Of a stretch of 64,000 nt of DNA, positions 10,574 through 17,951 are shown piece by piece (position 1 is the stretch's first letter; each line of letters starts with the position of its first letter). The translations under genes and the position numbers were made by a program. Below the pieces are notes generated by a model, which ran no database searches, was not told where the DNA came from, and saw only the letters and a program-made list of their open reading frames with translations. The DNA comes from Bacillus sp. FJAT-42376 (GTDB lineage: Bacteria; Bacillota; Bacilli; Bacillales; Bacillaceae): positions 620,001 to 684,000 of the forward strand of contig NZ_CP033906.1 in NCBI RefSeq assembly GCF_003816055.1. Reading direction: 5' to 3'.

Positions 10574-10576
10574 GAA

Positions 10577-10626
10577 ATAAAAGAGAGGGACGTGGCTGGT
10601 TGTCCAGGCGGGTTCCTCTTTTTCTA
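10577..10626 (+). terminator. Weak hairpin between tatA and tatC
   Basis: An imperfect stem (AAAGAGAGGGA with TTCCTCTTTTT) with a long loop ends in five Ts. It may reduce tatC expression relative to tatA instead of fully terminating. Confidence 0.35.
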
Positions 10627-10642
10627 ACATGGAGGGATAAAC

Positions 10643-11362
10643 ATGACACAACAGGAGTTTATTCAGAACCATTTGATGGAATTGCGGAAGCGGATCATAA
10701 TCGTTGCTGTGGCTTATGCGGTCCTATTGATCGCCTGCTTTTTAAATGTAGAAAATATTTACCGCTGGATCCTTAATGATGCGGAGCTTAAACTTACGGT
10801 GCTGGGTCCTTCTGATATCCTGTGGATTTATTTTACGCTTGCGAGCATTTGTGCGTTTGCATGCTGTATTCCGCTGATCACCTACCATGTGTGGGCATTT
10901 ATAAAACCTGCGCTGAAACCGGCGGAACGGACGGCAGCTTTACTGTTCATTCCATTGTTATTCTTACTATTTATTACCGGAGCGGCATTTGGCTATTTTT
11001 TAGTTTTTCCGATGGTATTTAAGTTTATTGTCTCGCTGTCGGATGGAATGGTTGAAACCATGTTCACAGCGGAAAAATATTTCCGGTTTTTATTTCAGAT
11101 TGTCTTGCCTATGGGGCTGCTCTTTGAACTGCCGGCTGTCGTTTTATTTCTAACGGAAATCAGCCTGTTAACTCCCGGTTTTATGAGAAAATACCGGAAA
11201 TATGTCTATTTCGGACTTGTTGTGCTGTCGGCTGTCATCACGCCCCCAGACTTCGTATCCCAGCTATTCATATTCATTCCCATGTGCCTGCTTTACGAAA
11301 TCAGCATTTTACTCTGCTCATGGCGCTTGCAAAAAAAGTCGGGAATATCTTATAATCTGTGA
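10643..11362 (+). CDS. tatC: Sec-independent translocase TatC (TatCd-like)
   Basis: This 239-residue membrane protein has the six-span TatC pattern: N-terminal NHLMELRKRIIIVAV, a hydrophobic TM1, FIKPALKPAERTA after TM2, the conserved FQIVLPMGLLFELPAV segment and ITPPDFVSQLF. It forms the signal-peptide receptor with TatA and is probably dedicated to PhoD. The N-terminal glutamate-arginine motif (MELRKR) important for signal recognition is intact. It is a second, distinct tatC compared with the one beside rex. Confidence 0.93.
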   Translation: MTQQEFIQNHLMELRKRIIIVAVAYAVLLIACFLNVENIYRWILNDAELKLTVLGPSDILWIYFTLASICAFACCIPLITYHVWAFIKPALKPAERTAALLFIPLLFLLFITGAAFGYFLVFPMVFKFIVSLSDGMVETMFTAEKYFRFLFQIVLPMGLLFELPAVVLFLTEISLLTPGFMRKYRKYVYFGLVVLSAVITPPDFVSQLFIFIPMCLLYEISILLCSWRLQKKSGISYNL

Positions 11363-11461
11363 TTGATCTATACACATACATGTCACGATTCTTTAAAATC
11401 AGCATTGCATCATTCCTTCTGGTAAGTGATCATGAGCAGTCAAATCCCGAAATGAAAGAAT

Positions 11462-11504
11462 GAGGCTTCTTACAAGTTGAGCAAACTTGCGGGAAGCTTT
11501 TTTA
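11462..11504 (+). terminator. Terminator after tatC
   Basis: The two-part stem GCTTC/GAAGC plus CAAGTT/AACTTG is followed by TTTTTT, about 100 bases after the tatC stop. Confidence 0.75.
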
Positions 11505-11591
11505 TATAGACTGAGAGGTATTGAATTTCAGAAGAACTTCTATTACCGTTTAATATTCCGCTGCCACGTATTAATGTGTGATCTCTTATTT

Positions 11592-11620
11592 TTATGGATC
11601 TCCTCTGTCCCGGCCTCCAT
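11592..11620 (-). pseudogene. Fossil of a MerR-regulator 3' end
   Basis: These 29 bases match 15352-15380, the 3' part of the adhR-like gene, at 28 positions. On the minus strand they encode MEAGTEEIHK as in that gene. Flanking bases are unrelated or diverged (the tail reads NKRSH instead of SGKIE), so only a fragment of a related regulator gene survives here. Confidence 0.5.
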
Positions 11621-11845
11621 GTCGCGGCCCATGCAAACTCAGGAAGTCAGAATGGATCAGGAAGAGATTTGGTTTATTACCAAGTGGCTGGCCACGGAAT
11701 CGCTTCGAGTATTCCTGAATCTCAAAAATACGTGAAGGATATAGACATTAATCTATTGATTGAAGCCATCGAAAACGAATTGGATGGCCAAATCGTTGAT
11801 GTGAAGTCGGCAAACGGGGATACCGTTTCGGTCATCATCGAGTAG
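11594..11845 (+). pseudogene. 5'-truncated small protein gene
   Basis: The last ~48 codons (from about ASSIPESQKYVKDIDINLL to DVKSANGDTVSVIIE) look like the C-terminal segment of small Bacillus proteins made of acidic helix plus beta-hairpin. The upstream part is not family-like: its first codons fall in the regulator fossil and no ribosome site precedes the ATG at 11594. A frame-shifted segment (11487-11735) overlaps it. The most likely reading is a gene that lost its 5' half. The complete gene 11850-12131 follows after 4 bases and was probably its partner. Confidence 0.45.
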
Positions 11846-11849
11846 TGCC

Positions 11850-12131
11850 ATGGTGCAAATAAAGGTGAAAACGAAAGGTGTACAATTCACGATTCCCCTC
11901 CCATATGCCATTCTTCATATCGGGATTGCGATTCTCTCCTCGAAATTTTTCCGGCGGAATGTAAACAGGTGGACCAAGGATTATTTGGCGGAAAAGAATT
12001 GGAGCTACATGATTCCGCCCATCGACAAAAAGCTGCTAAAACCATTCGTCAGCGAACTAAAAAATTATAAAGGCCTCCTCCTGGTTGATGTCAAAGCGAA
12101 GGACGGTACTGAAGTCAGGGTAAGGCTGTAG
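11850..12131 (+). CDS. Uncharacterised small protein
   Basis: This is a 93-residue basic protein. It has an N-terminal beta segment (IKVKTKGVQFTIPLPYA), a weakly hydrophobic helix (ILHIGIAILSSKFF), a central IPPIDKKLLKPFVSELKNYKG, and a C-terminal strand LLVDVKAKDGTEVRVRL resembling the end of the truncated neighbour. That similarity and the 4-base gap suggest the pair were once an operon. No strong ribosome site is visible, so translation may depend on coupling. No known function. It may be expressed poorly now that its upstream partner is broken. Confidence 0.6.
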   Translation: MVQIKVKTKGVQFTIPLPYAILHIGIAILSSKFFRRNVNRWTKDYLAEKNWSYMIPPIDKKLLKPFVSELKNYKGLLLVDVKAKDGTEVRVRL

Positions 12132-12227
12132 CTGACCCTGACAAAACGATCATGGAGAATTATTTCACCATAGTGAACCGCCCATACGAATGGGAATCCC
12201 CATGGAATTGCGGCCAGGAACGGATAA

Positions 12228-12249
12228 AGACCCCTGGATATAGGGGTCT
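12228..12249. terminator. Hairpin at the end of the quinone-reductase operon
   Basis: A perfect AGACCCCT/AGGGGTCT stem with a 6-base loop lies 20 bases beyond the minus-strand stop. There is no long T run, so termination strength is uncertain. Confidence 0.5.
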
Positions 12250-12269
12250 GTGTACTCCATATTCAAAAG

Positions 12270-13202
12270 CTAGTTCATTTGCAGCAAAATTCTTCCGCGT
12301 CCGTGTCTTGCTTCGCTTTTCTCCAGTGCTTTGCCTGTTTCGCTGAGCGGGAATATGGAATCAAGCTCCGCCTTGATTGTACCGTCGGCGATTAGTTGGG
12401 CAATGGTCCGGAGATCTTCGTGAGTCGGGAATTTGGTGTTGAATTTGGCTGTAATGCCATACTTTTCTGCGTTTTCCTGAGAAGGATCCTGTGTCAGAGA
12501 GACAAGCATTCCGCCTCTCTTCAGAACAGCCCATGATCGATTCTCCGTGTCTCCCCCAACGGTATCGACAACGAGATCGGCGTCTTTGACAATATTTTCG
12601 AAAGCTGCCTCGGTATAATCGATGACTTGATCTGCGCCAAGAGATTTGACGAAATCGACGTTTTTGGCTGAAGCTGTTCCGATGACAGTGGCTCCCTTCC
12701 ATTTAGCCAGTTGAACTGCATATTGTCCGACGCCGCCGGCTGCGGCATGGATCAGGACCGTTTGACCGGCTTCCAGTTCGCCTTCCGTAAATAAGGCTTT
12801 CCATGCTGCATCCGCGCCAGCCCTAATGGATGCGCCATCCTCGAAGGAAAGACCATCCGGCATTTTCATCAATTCCTTCACCGGAGCGATGGCATAATTC
12901 GCATAGGCTCCATTGACCATTCCGAAGACACGGTCGCCGGCAGCAAATTCGGTCACTCCAGGGCCGGCTGATTCAATCGTTCCGGATGCGTAAAACCCTG
13001 GAATGTAAGGAAGAGTTTTAGGGAATACGTCCTTCAGCCATCCATTTCGGATTTTGAAGTCAAGAGGAATGGCAGCAGCATATTTGATATGAACAAGTAC
13101 TTCTCCCGCTCCCGGGTTTGGGCGATTGACTTCCTCAAGACTATATACTTCCGGACCGCCATATTCATTTACAAGAATGGCCTTCATTTTAGATTCAGAC
13201 AT
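12270..13202 (-). CDS. NADPH-dependent zinc-less MDR oxidoreductase (quinone reductase type)
   Basis: This 310-residue medium-chain dehydrogenase/reductase has the N-terminal GroES-like fold (AAAIPLDFKIRNGW, GDRVFGM) and a Rossmann domain with HAAAGGVGQYAVQLAKWKGA. It lacks the cysteine ligands of zinc alcohol dehydrogenases, placing it with quinone/enone reductases such as Qor. It likely reduces reactive electrophiles with NADPH. GGAGG sits 9 bases before the ATG. It is the last gene of the OYE-marR-oxidoreductase operon, 20 bases after marR. Confidence 0.85.
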   Translation of the reverse strand: MSESKMKAILVNEYGGPEVYSLEEVNRPNPGAGEVLVHIKYAAAIPLDFKIRNGWLKDVFPKTLPYIPGFYASGTIESAGPGVTEFAAGDRVFGMVNGAYANYAIAPVKELMKMPDGLSFEDGASIRAGADAAWKALFTEGELEAGQTVLIHAAAGGVGQYAVQLAKWKGATVIGTASAKNVDFVKSLGADQVIDYTEAAFENIVKDADLVVDTVGGDTENRSWAVLKRGGMLVSLTQDPSQENAEKYGITAKFNTKFPTHEDLRTIAQLIADGTIKAELDSIFPLSETGKALEKSEARHGRGRILLQMN

Positions 13203-13222
13203 TTACAATGACCTCCATATTT

Positions 13223-13714
13223 TTATGATTTTAAATTCTCATCTACCTTTAGCGCTACTTTGTTCAGCATTTCGATAAACAGGGTCTTTTCGTGATCCGT
13301 CAGGGCATCCGATGTAACGTCCTCCAATTTGTTCCAGGCTCCTAATACACTGGATTCCAGTTCCCGCCCTGCTTCGGTGAGTGTTACAAGGGTCACCCGT
13401 CCATCCTCTGGAGAGCGGCTCCGAGTAACGAGACCTGCATCCTGCAAACGTTTAACGGACTTTGCGATAGTCGAGTGGTCCAGACCGAGGGCCTGTGTGA
13501 GCCGATTCTGCGATTGGCGGTCGCGCTGCCAGAGCTGCATGAGCAAGAGTTCCTGCCCGGGAAACAAATCGATCTCACGGAGTAAATGTGCCGCTAATGC
13601 TCGGTGTGAACGTGCAAGTGCAAAAATGGAAAAACTGATTGGGTATTGCTGCTGAGTTGCGTTAACAGTGTCTTCGGTTTTTTCGGTATCGTTCGTGTTG
13701 TTTACGTGTTTCAT
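13223..13714 (-). CDS. MarR-family transcriptional regulator
   Basis: This 163-residue protein has a central winged helix-turn-helix: SQNRLTQALGLDHSTIAKSVKRLQDAGLV is the recognition region and RSRSPEDGRVTLVTLTEAGREL the wing, residues ~65-120. Such regulators usually repress their own operon and release DNA on meeting phenolics, quinones or oxidants. It lies in the same operon as an old-yellow-enzyme reductase and a quinone reductase, and paired TGTTGCCGGCAACA sites overlap the operon promoter. It is therefore the likely repressor of that promoter. No cysteine is evident, so ligand binding is more likely than thiol sensing. Confidence 0.9.
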   Translation of the reverse strand: MKHVNNTNDTEKTEDTVNATQQQYPISFSIFALARSHRALAAHLLREIDLFPGQELLLMQLWQRDRQSQNRLTQALGLDHSTIAKSVKRLQDAGLVTRSRSPEDGRVTLVTLTEAGRELESSVLGAWNKLEDVTSDALTDHEKTLFIEMLNKVALKVDENLKS

Positions 13715-13732
13715 GTCATAACCTCGTCTTTA

Positions 13733-14800
13733 TTAATTTTTATTACTCAGTATAGCGTAGTCCGTGTAGCCTTTACTATCACCTCCATAAAAGGAAGCGT
13801 AGTCCGGTTCATTCAGCGGTGCACCGGTTTTTAGCCGTTCGATAAAATCAGGATTGGCTAATGCCCAAGTCCCGACAGGTGAGAGATCGGCAAGTCCGCT
13901 GTCTATGTCGTCTGTTAAGTTTTCAAGCGGTCTGCCGGCCCGGTTAACCAGCAGTGCCGTCGGCCACATGGAACGGACGTCTTGCAGGAAGGCATCGTTT
14001 CCGTCATGCACGAGGTGAAGATAAGCCAAATTCAAATTCGCTAATTGCGGGATCAGATATCGATATAAGTCCGTACTGCTTTTTCCTTCATCCAATCCGC
14101 CAAGCGGAATCCGCGGAGAAATTCTAAAGCCGGTCCGGTCGGCTCCAATTTCATGCACGATTGCCCTCGTAACCTCGATGGCGAAGCGTGCCCTGTTTTC
14201 AATGGATCCCCCGTATTCATCGCTGCGTTTGTTTGAATTCTCGGCAATGAATTGCTGCAGCAGGTACCCGTTCGCTCCATGGATTTCAACACCGTCCGCG
14301 CCGGCCTGAATGGCTGCAGCAGCTGCTTTTCGGAAATCATCGATGGTTGTTTCAATGTCTTCTTTGCTCATCTCCCGCGGGATCGGGATATCCTTCATCC
14401 CGGTGCCTGTGAACATTTCCAAACCCGGTGCAATGGCTGAAGGTGCAAGCGGCTGACGATGGTGAGGCGTATTGTCCGGATGCGACATCCGCCCGACGTG
14501 CATCAATTGAATGAAGAGGTGACCGCCAGCTTCGTGAACGCTGTCCGTGACTTTCCGCCATCCTTCAATATGCGATTCCGTGTAAATTCCCGGTGTTTGT
14601 AAATATCCCTGTCCGTCGTCAGAGGGTTGTGCCCCTTCGCTGATCAGCAATCCTAAGGATGCACGCTGTGAGTAATAAACAGAAGCAAGATCATTAGGCG
14701 TTCCGTCGGAATTAGCCCTGCTTCTTGTCATGGGAGCCATTGCCAAACGGTGGGAAAGCTTCATACGTCCAATCTCTATGGGAGTCCATAATTTTGTCAT
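13733..14800 (-). CDS. Old-yellow-enzyme family alkene reductase (FMN)
   Basis: This 355-residue NADH:flavin oxidoreductase has a TIM barrel: MAPMTRSRAN at the FMN site, IQLMHVGRMSHP, GVEIHGANGYLLQQF and FRISPRIPLGG. The HGAN signature and tyrosine-bearing loop fit NemA/xenobiotic reductase enzymes. These reduce activated C=C bonds, nitro groups or N-ethylmaleimide. The ATG at 14800 follows AAAGAGG; a 36-codon upstream in-frame extension would run through the promoter and operators and is rejected. It is the first gene of the operon with marR and the MDR reductase. Confidence 0.92.
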   Translation of the reverse strand: MTKLWTPIEIGRMKLSHRLAMAPMTRSRANSDGTPNDLASVYYSQRASLGLLISEGAQPSDDGQGYLQTPGIYTESHIEGWRKVTDSVHEAGGHLFIQLMHVGRMSHPDNTPHHRQPLAPSAIAPGLEMFTGTGMKDIPIPREMSKEDIETTIDDFRKAAAAAIQAGADGVEIHGANGYLLQQFIAENSNKRSDEYGGSIENRARFAIEVTRAIVHEIGADRTGFRISPRIPLGGLDEGKSSTDLYRYLIPQLANLNLAYLHLVHDGNDAFLQDVRSMWPTALLVNRAGRPLENLTDDIDSGLADLSPVGTWALANPDFIERLKTGAPLNEPDYASFYGGDSKGYTDYAILSNKN

Positions 14801-14823
14801 TGATTCAACCTCTTTCCAATTTG

Positions 14824-14870
14824 TGTTGCCGGCAACATAAATATAACACGCTATTATGTGGCTGGCAACA
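14824..14870 (-). promoter_or_regulatory. Promoter and paired MarR operators for the OYE operon
   Basis: On the minus strand TTGCCA (14863-14868), a 17-bp spacer and TATATT (14840-14845) form the promoter. A perfect 14-bp palindrome TGTTGCCGGCAACA (14824-14837) lies just downstream of the -10. A second copy with 12 of 14 matches (14857-14870) covers the -35. Centres are 33 bp apart, three helical turns, a classic repression layout. Confidence 0.8.
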
Positions 14871-15124
14871 TATTTATTGGAAAAATTTATAATTATTCTG
14901 GCGGACATTCCTTAATACAAATATGATTACTGCCAAACGCTTTAAATATAAGGTTTTTTATTTCTTTTTAAAGGGAACTGATGACTCATTATTGCGAAGC
15001 AGATGGAAGAAAAGGCTGATGAACGGAAGCAAAAATAGAGGCAAGAGAAGATGGGAAAGCAGAGAAATTCGTAATAAACATAGCCTGAAGCAGGGTGGAA
15101 GCAAATTAGGACCGTCTGAAAAGG

Positions 15125-15163
15125 TTAAACAGGGAGACACATTCTATGCGTCTCCCTGTTTAA
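15125..15163. terminator. Long perfect hairpin, likely terminator
   Basis: The arms TTAAACAGGGAGAC and GTCTCCCTGTTTAA enclose a short loop. It is palindromic enough to act on both strands, though no intact gene ends immediately beside it. Confidence 0.55.
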
Positions 15164-15180
15164 GTTTAAATGCTGAGTCA

Positions 15181-15297
15181 GGCTGATTGAAGCGGAAGGG
15201 CGACACTCCTGCTTAGAGCAGCGGGACAGATGAGACCCCGCAGTCGCGAAGCGAAGGGGAGGCTCGCCACCCCTGAGCCCTGCAGCGGAAATCAGCC
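15181..15297. repeat. 117-bp GC-rich palindromic element
   Basis: The element is bounded by GGCTGATT and AATCAGCC in inverted orientation and contains GCGGGACAGATGAGACCCCGC-type internal pairing. Closely similar blocks (CTCCTGC..AGCAGCGGGACAG..GAGACCCCGC..GCGGAAATCA) are, from memory, dispersed in many Bacillaceae genomes. The function is unknown; it may be a MITE or a structured RNA. Confidence 0.6.
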
Positions 15298-15317
15298 CAA
15301 ATAATTTAAGGGTTAAA

Positions 15318-15734
15318 TTAATATGGAACAGGAATCTCAATTTTTCCGCTCTTATGAATCTCCTCTGTCCCGGCCTCCATTGCTGTCTTGTAATAGAAGC
15401 ATTTATGTTCAATAACCTCCATGGTTTTCTTCAGTTCATCCATCTGTGCTTCAACCGCCGCTTTTCTTTCTATGAACATGTCGTACCGCTGATGAAGGGT
15501 GGAATCCCCGTCAGAACACCAATCAATGAAACGTTTAATCTCTTTTATAGGCATCCCCGTGGATTTCAGGCATTCAATCACTTTTAACGCATTGATATCG
15601 GACTCTTTAAACAATCGCGTTCCGCTTGCTGTCCGTTCTACAAAAGGGAGGAGTCCTTCCTTGTCGTAGTATCGCAGCGTATAGACGGTTAGATTCAGTT
15701 CTTTTGCCGCTTCGCTGATCGAATAGGTTTTCAT
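15318..15734 (-). CDS. adhR: MerR-family regulator, AdhR-like
   Basis: This 138-residue regulator has the MerR N-terminal helix-turn-helix and wing (YSISEAAKELNLTVYTLRYYDKEGLL), a dimerisation helix (IKEIKRFIDWC to MDELKKTMEVIEHK) and a lone Cys55 in VIECLKSTG. That cysteine sits where AdhR/NmlR-type regulators carry their aldehyde-sensing cysteine (Cys52 in B. subtilis AdhR). The ATG at 15734 follows AAGGGAG; a 21-codon upstream extension is rejected. It is divergent from adhA with MerR-type operators between them. A 29-bp piece of its 3' end has a near copy at 11592-11620. Confidence 0.87.
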   Translation of the reverse strand: MKTYSISEAAKELNLTVYTLRYYDKEGLLPFVERTASGTRLFKESDINALKVIECLKSTGMPIKEIKRFIDWCSDGDSTLHQRYDMFIERKAAVEAQMDELKKTMEVIEHKCFYYKTAMEAGTEEIHKSGKIEIPVPY

Positions 15735-15763
15735 TCGTGATCTCCCTTTCCGGTTTAAGTATA

Positions 15764-15783
15764 GACCTTGAGCTAACTCTATG
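15764..15783 (-). promoter_or_regulatory. AdhR-type operator, adhR side
   Basis: A 20-bp dyad-like site (GACCTTGAGCTAACTCTATG) resembles the adhA-side copy at 15 of 20 positions. It lies just upstream of a minus-strand TATACT -10, consistent with autoregulation; the matching -35 is poor. Confidence 0.55.
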
Positions 15784-15844
15784 TTTGAAGGTATCACGAG
15801 AGTGAATGCATGTCAAAACCCGCAGATTGAAAAAAGCTTATCTC

Positions 15845-15875
15845 TTGACCTAGAGTTAACTATAGGAGGTAACAT
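15845..15875 (+). promoter_or_regulatory. adhA promoter with MerR-type 19-bp spacer
   Basis: TTGACC (15845-15850) and TAACAT (15870-15875) are separated by 19 bp. The dyad GACCTAGAGTTAACTATAGG (15847-15866) fills the spacer. Overlong spacers spanned by a dyad are the signature of MerR-activated promoters, which the regulator untwists. Confidence 0.75.
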
Positions 15876-15976
15876 GGTTTCGTAAGAGAAAAAACAGGTA
15901 TATAGATAAAGGAAGAATGTTTTCCTGTACCATGATTCTCTTAAAAATGAATCTACTACTTACTGGAGGTTTTTCT

Positions 15977-17017
15977 ATGATTACTGCTAAAGCAAGAGCT
16001 GTTGACGGTCCGGACAAACCCTTTAAAGAAGCCGAAATTACACGGCGCGATCTAGATTCGAAAGATGTTCTGATTGAAATTAAATTTGCGGGAATCTGCC
16101 ATTCTGACATTCATACGGCTCACGGGGAGTGGGGCGAGGTAAACTATCCGCTCGTGCCTGGCCATGAGATCGCAGGTATTGTCACAGATGTTGGACCCGA
16201 GGTAACCAAATACAAGGTCGGTGACCGGGTAGGAGTCGGATGTATGGTTGACTCCTGCGGTGAATGCGAGAACTGCCAAAAGGGTGAAGAGCAATACTGC
16301 CTAAAAGGAAATATTCCGACCTACGCGGGTGTTGATAAATACGGGGAGCCGACTCAAGGCGGCTATTCTACTCATATCGTGGTTGTTGAGGACTTTGTCT
16401 TAAGCATTCCGGATAATATTGAGCTGGATGCAGCAGCACCGCTTCTTTGTGCGGGAATTACGACTTTTTCCCCGCTTCATCACTGGAAAGCAGGCCCGGG
16501 CAAAAAAGTAGCGGTTATTGGACTCGGCGGTCTTGGCCATATGGCTGTTAAGATTGCCCACGCGATGGGTGCAGAAGTGACGGTCCTTTCTCAATCATTG
16601 AAGAAAAAAGAAGACGGCATGCGGTTCGGTGCTGCTGATTACCATGCGACAAGTGATCCGGAGACGTTTGAAAAGCTTGCCGGAAAGTTTGATTTGATCA
16701 TTAACACGGTAAGTGCCAAGCTTAACCTGGATTCCTATCTTTCTCTTCTAACGCTAGACGGCAGCTTAGTAAATGTCGGGGCTCCTGCAGAACCGCTTTC
16801 CTTAAACGTGTTCTCTTTGATTGGCCACCGCCGTTCATTTGCCGGCTCCCTGATCGGCGGAATCCGTGAAACGCAGGAGATGCTGAATTTCTGTGCAGAG
16901 CATAACATTGCTCCTGAAATTGAGGTTATTTCTGCCGATCAAATTAACGAAGCATACGAACGTGTATTGGCTTCAGATGTGAAATACCGTTTTGTCATTG
17001 ATATCAGCACAATGTAA
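15977..17017 (+). CDS. adhA: Zinc-dependent alcohol/aldehyde dehydrogenase AdhA
   Basis: This 346-residue zinc MDR has catalytic zinc ligands in GICHSDIH and PGHEIAG, the four structural-zinc cysteines in [15 protein letters not shown], and the dinucleotide loop [20 protein letters not shown]. It is very like B. subtilis AdhA/YogA-type enzymes that detoxify aldehydes. The ATG at 15977 follows TGGAGG; twenty residues of upstream in-frame sequence are rejected. It is transcribed divergently from adhR under a MerR-type promoter, so it should be induced by reactive aldehydes such as formaldehyde or methylglyoxal. A terminator follows directly. Confidence 0.93.
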   Translation: MITAKARAVDGPDKPFKEAEITRRDLDSKDVLIEIKFAGICHSDIHTAHGEWGEVNYPLVPGHEIAGIVTDVGPEVTKYKVGDRVGVGCMVDSCGECENCQKGEEQYCLKGNIPTYAGVDKYGEPTQGGYSTHIVVVEDFVLSIPDNIELDAAAPLLCAGITTFSPLHHWKAGPGKKVAVIGLGGLGHMAVKIAHAMGAEVTVLSQSLKKKEDGMRFGAADYHATSDPETFEKLAGKFDLIINTVSAKLNLDSYLSLLTLDGSLVNVGAPAEPLSLNVFSLIGHRRSFAGSLIGGIRETQEMLNFCAEHNIAPEIEVISADQINEAYERVLASDVKYRFVIDISTM

Positions 17018-17025
17018 TTGAATAT

Positions 17026-17057
17026 AAAAAGGGTGTCCGCGACTGGACACCCTTTTT
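17026..17057 (+). terminator. adhA terminator
   Basis: The stem AAAAAGGGTGTCC/GGACACCCTTTTTT with a 6-base loop is perfect and lies right after adhA. Confidence 0.93.
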
Positions 17058-17396
17058 TGTGTGCGAAAAATCTGAACGATTTGCAAATTCCCCCATTCCT
17101 TCGTCCTCAGCTAATCTTTTTTATTTTCCGGAATCAATTTTTAGCGTTTGGGGAATGGGCCGTGCATCTACTATAAGAGGGAAGATTGTGAGACTGGGAT
17201 TTCTCTTTTGTCGTGATGCTCTGGCTGAATGTCCTTTTTTTTTGTCAGCTCCAGCCCTTTTATTTTTTCTCGCTCGTTAAGACGGACTCTGATAGTGTCA
17301 TAGATGGAAAATATTTTTAAAAACGCTAAAACTTTTTTCAGCATCAATTCGAATATATAAATAGATGCAGCAAAATGTAAAATACGTGGTGAAGAA
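17058..17396. other. Spacer before the ECF sigma operon
   Basis: No intact gene is seen. A minus-strand stretch ending near 17171 reads as plausible protein (RVRLNEREKIKGLELTKKKD) but has no start codon or ribosome site and may be a relic. An AAC...CGAA pair around 17330-17350 could be an ECF-type promoter, but this is weak. Confidence 0.35.
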
Positions 17397-17951
17397 ATGG
17401 ACAAAGAGAAACAGTGGATTAAAAAGGTACAAAAGAATGGAAACAGTGAAGCGGCGAATATGCTGATATCCAAGTACTATCAAGAAATCTATTCATTTGT
17501 GTATAAACAGTCGCTCGATAGTGAGCTTTCCCTTGATTTAACTCAGGAGATTTTTATTCGTGTGCTTAAATCCATTCATCATTACAATGCTGCAAAAGCC
17601 TCCTTCAGAACTTGGCTTTACAGGATTGCCTCCAATAGACTGATTGATTACTATCGGTCGAAAAGCTATAAGTACAGACAGCTTTCAGAACCCATTAATG
17701 ATCATGATTTTGAGATGGAAGAAGATATGATGCTTTCCTTGGAGTATAAAGAAGATGTTCAAAATATTTTAAGGCTCCTTAATCAGCTGGAGATGAGCTC
17801 CCAGCAAATTGTCAGGCTGAAGCTGTTTGCAGAGTATACCCTGAAGGAAATTGCTGAAATTGTCCAAGTTCCTTTATCAACAGTGAAGTCAAGGTACTAT
17901 ACGGCGCTGAAACTAATAAAAAAAGAAATGAAGGAGGACCGCGATGAATAA
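17397..17951 (+). CDS. ECF-type RNA polymerase sigma factor
   Basis: This 184-residue sigma-70 family protein contains only regions 2 and 4. Region 2 is seen in ISKYYQEIYSFVYKQS, DLTQEIFIRVLKSI and FRTWLYRIASNRLIDYYRS (residues ~25-95). Region 4 is seen in SSQQIVRLKLFAEYTLKEIAEI and VPLSTVKSRYYTALKLIKKE (~130-178). ECF factors usually drive their own operon and are held by an adjacent membrane protein. The next gene overlaps by 8 bases and encodes a membrane protein. The layout recalls the B. subtilis sigY operon. No ribosome site is strong; GTGAAGA precedes the ATG. Confidence 0.9.
   Translation: MDKEKQWIKKVQKNGNSEAANMLISKYYQEIYSFVYKQSLDSELSLDLTQEIFIRVLKSIHHYNAAKASFRTWLYRIASNRLIDYYRSKSYKYRQLSEPINDHDFEMEEDMMLSLEYKEDVQNILRLLNQLEMSSQQIVRLKLFAEYTLKEIAEIVQVPLSTVKSRYYTALKLIKKEMKEDRDE

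Larger units (their letters stand above)
14880..15317. other. Intergenic spacer between OYE operon and adhR
   Basis: No credible gene is seen. The only long plus-strand frame (14923-15186) is Lys/Arg-rich, lacks a ribosome site and runs through a terminator hairpin and into a repeat. The spacer contains the hairpin 15125-15163 and the palindromic element 15181-15297. Confidence 0.6.

Noticed and set aside
11487..11735. 82-codon frame overlapping the truncated gene
   Set aside because: It starts inside the tatC terminator region, has no ribosome site and lies out of frame with the family-like C-terminal segment.
14923..15186. 87-codon plus-strand frame after the OYE promoter
   Set aside because: Lys/Arg-rich, no ribosome site, and it passes through a perfect hairpin and into a repeat.
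17171..17310. Minus-strand frame ending LTKKKDIQPEHHDKREIPVS
   Set aside because: It looks partly coding but has no start codon, ribosome site or recognised family; noted only within the spacer description.
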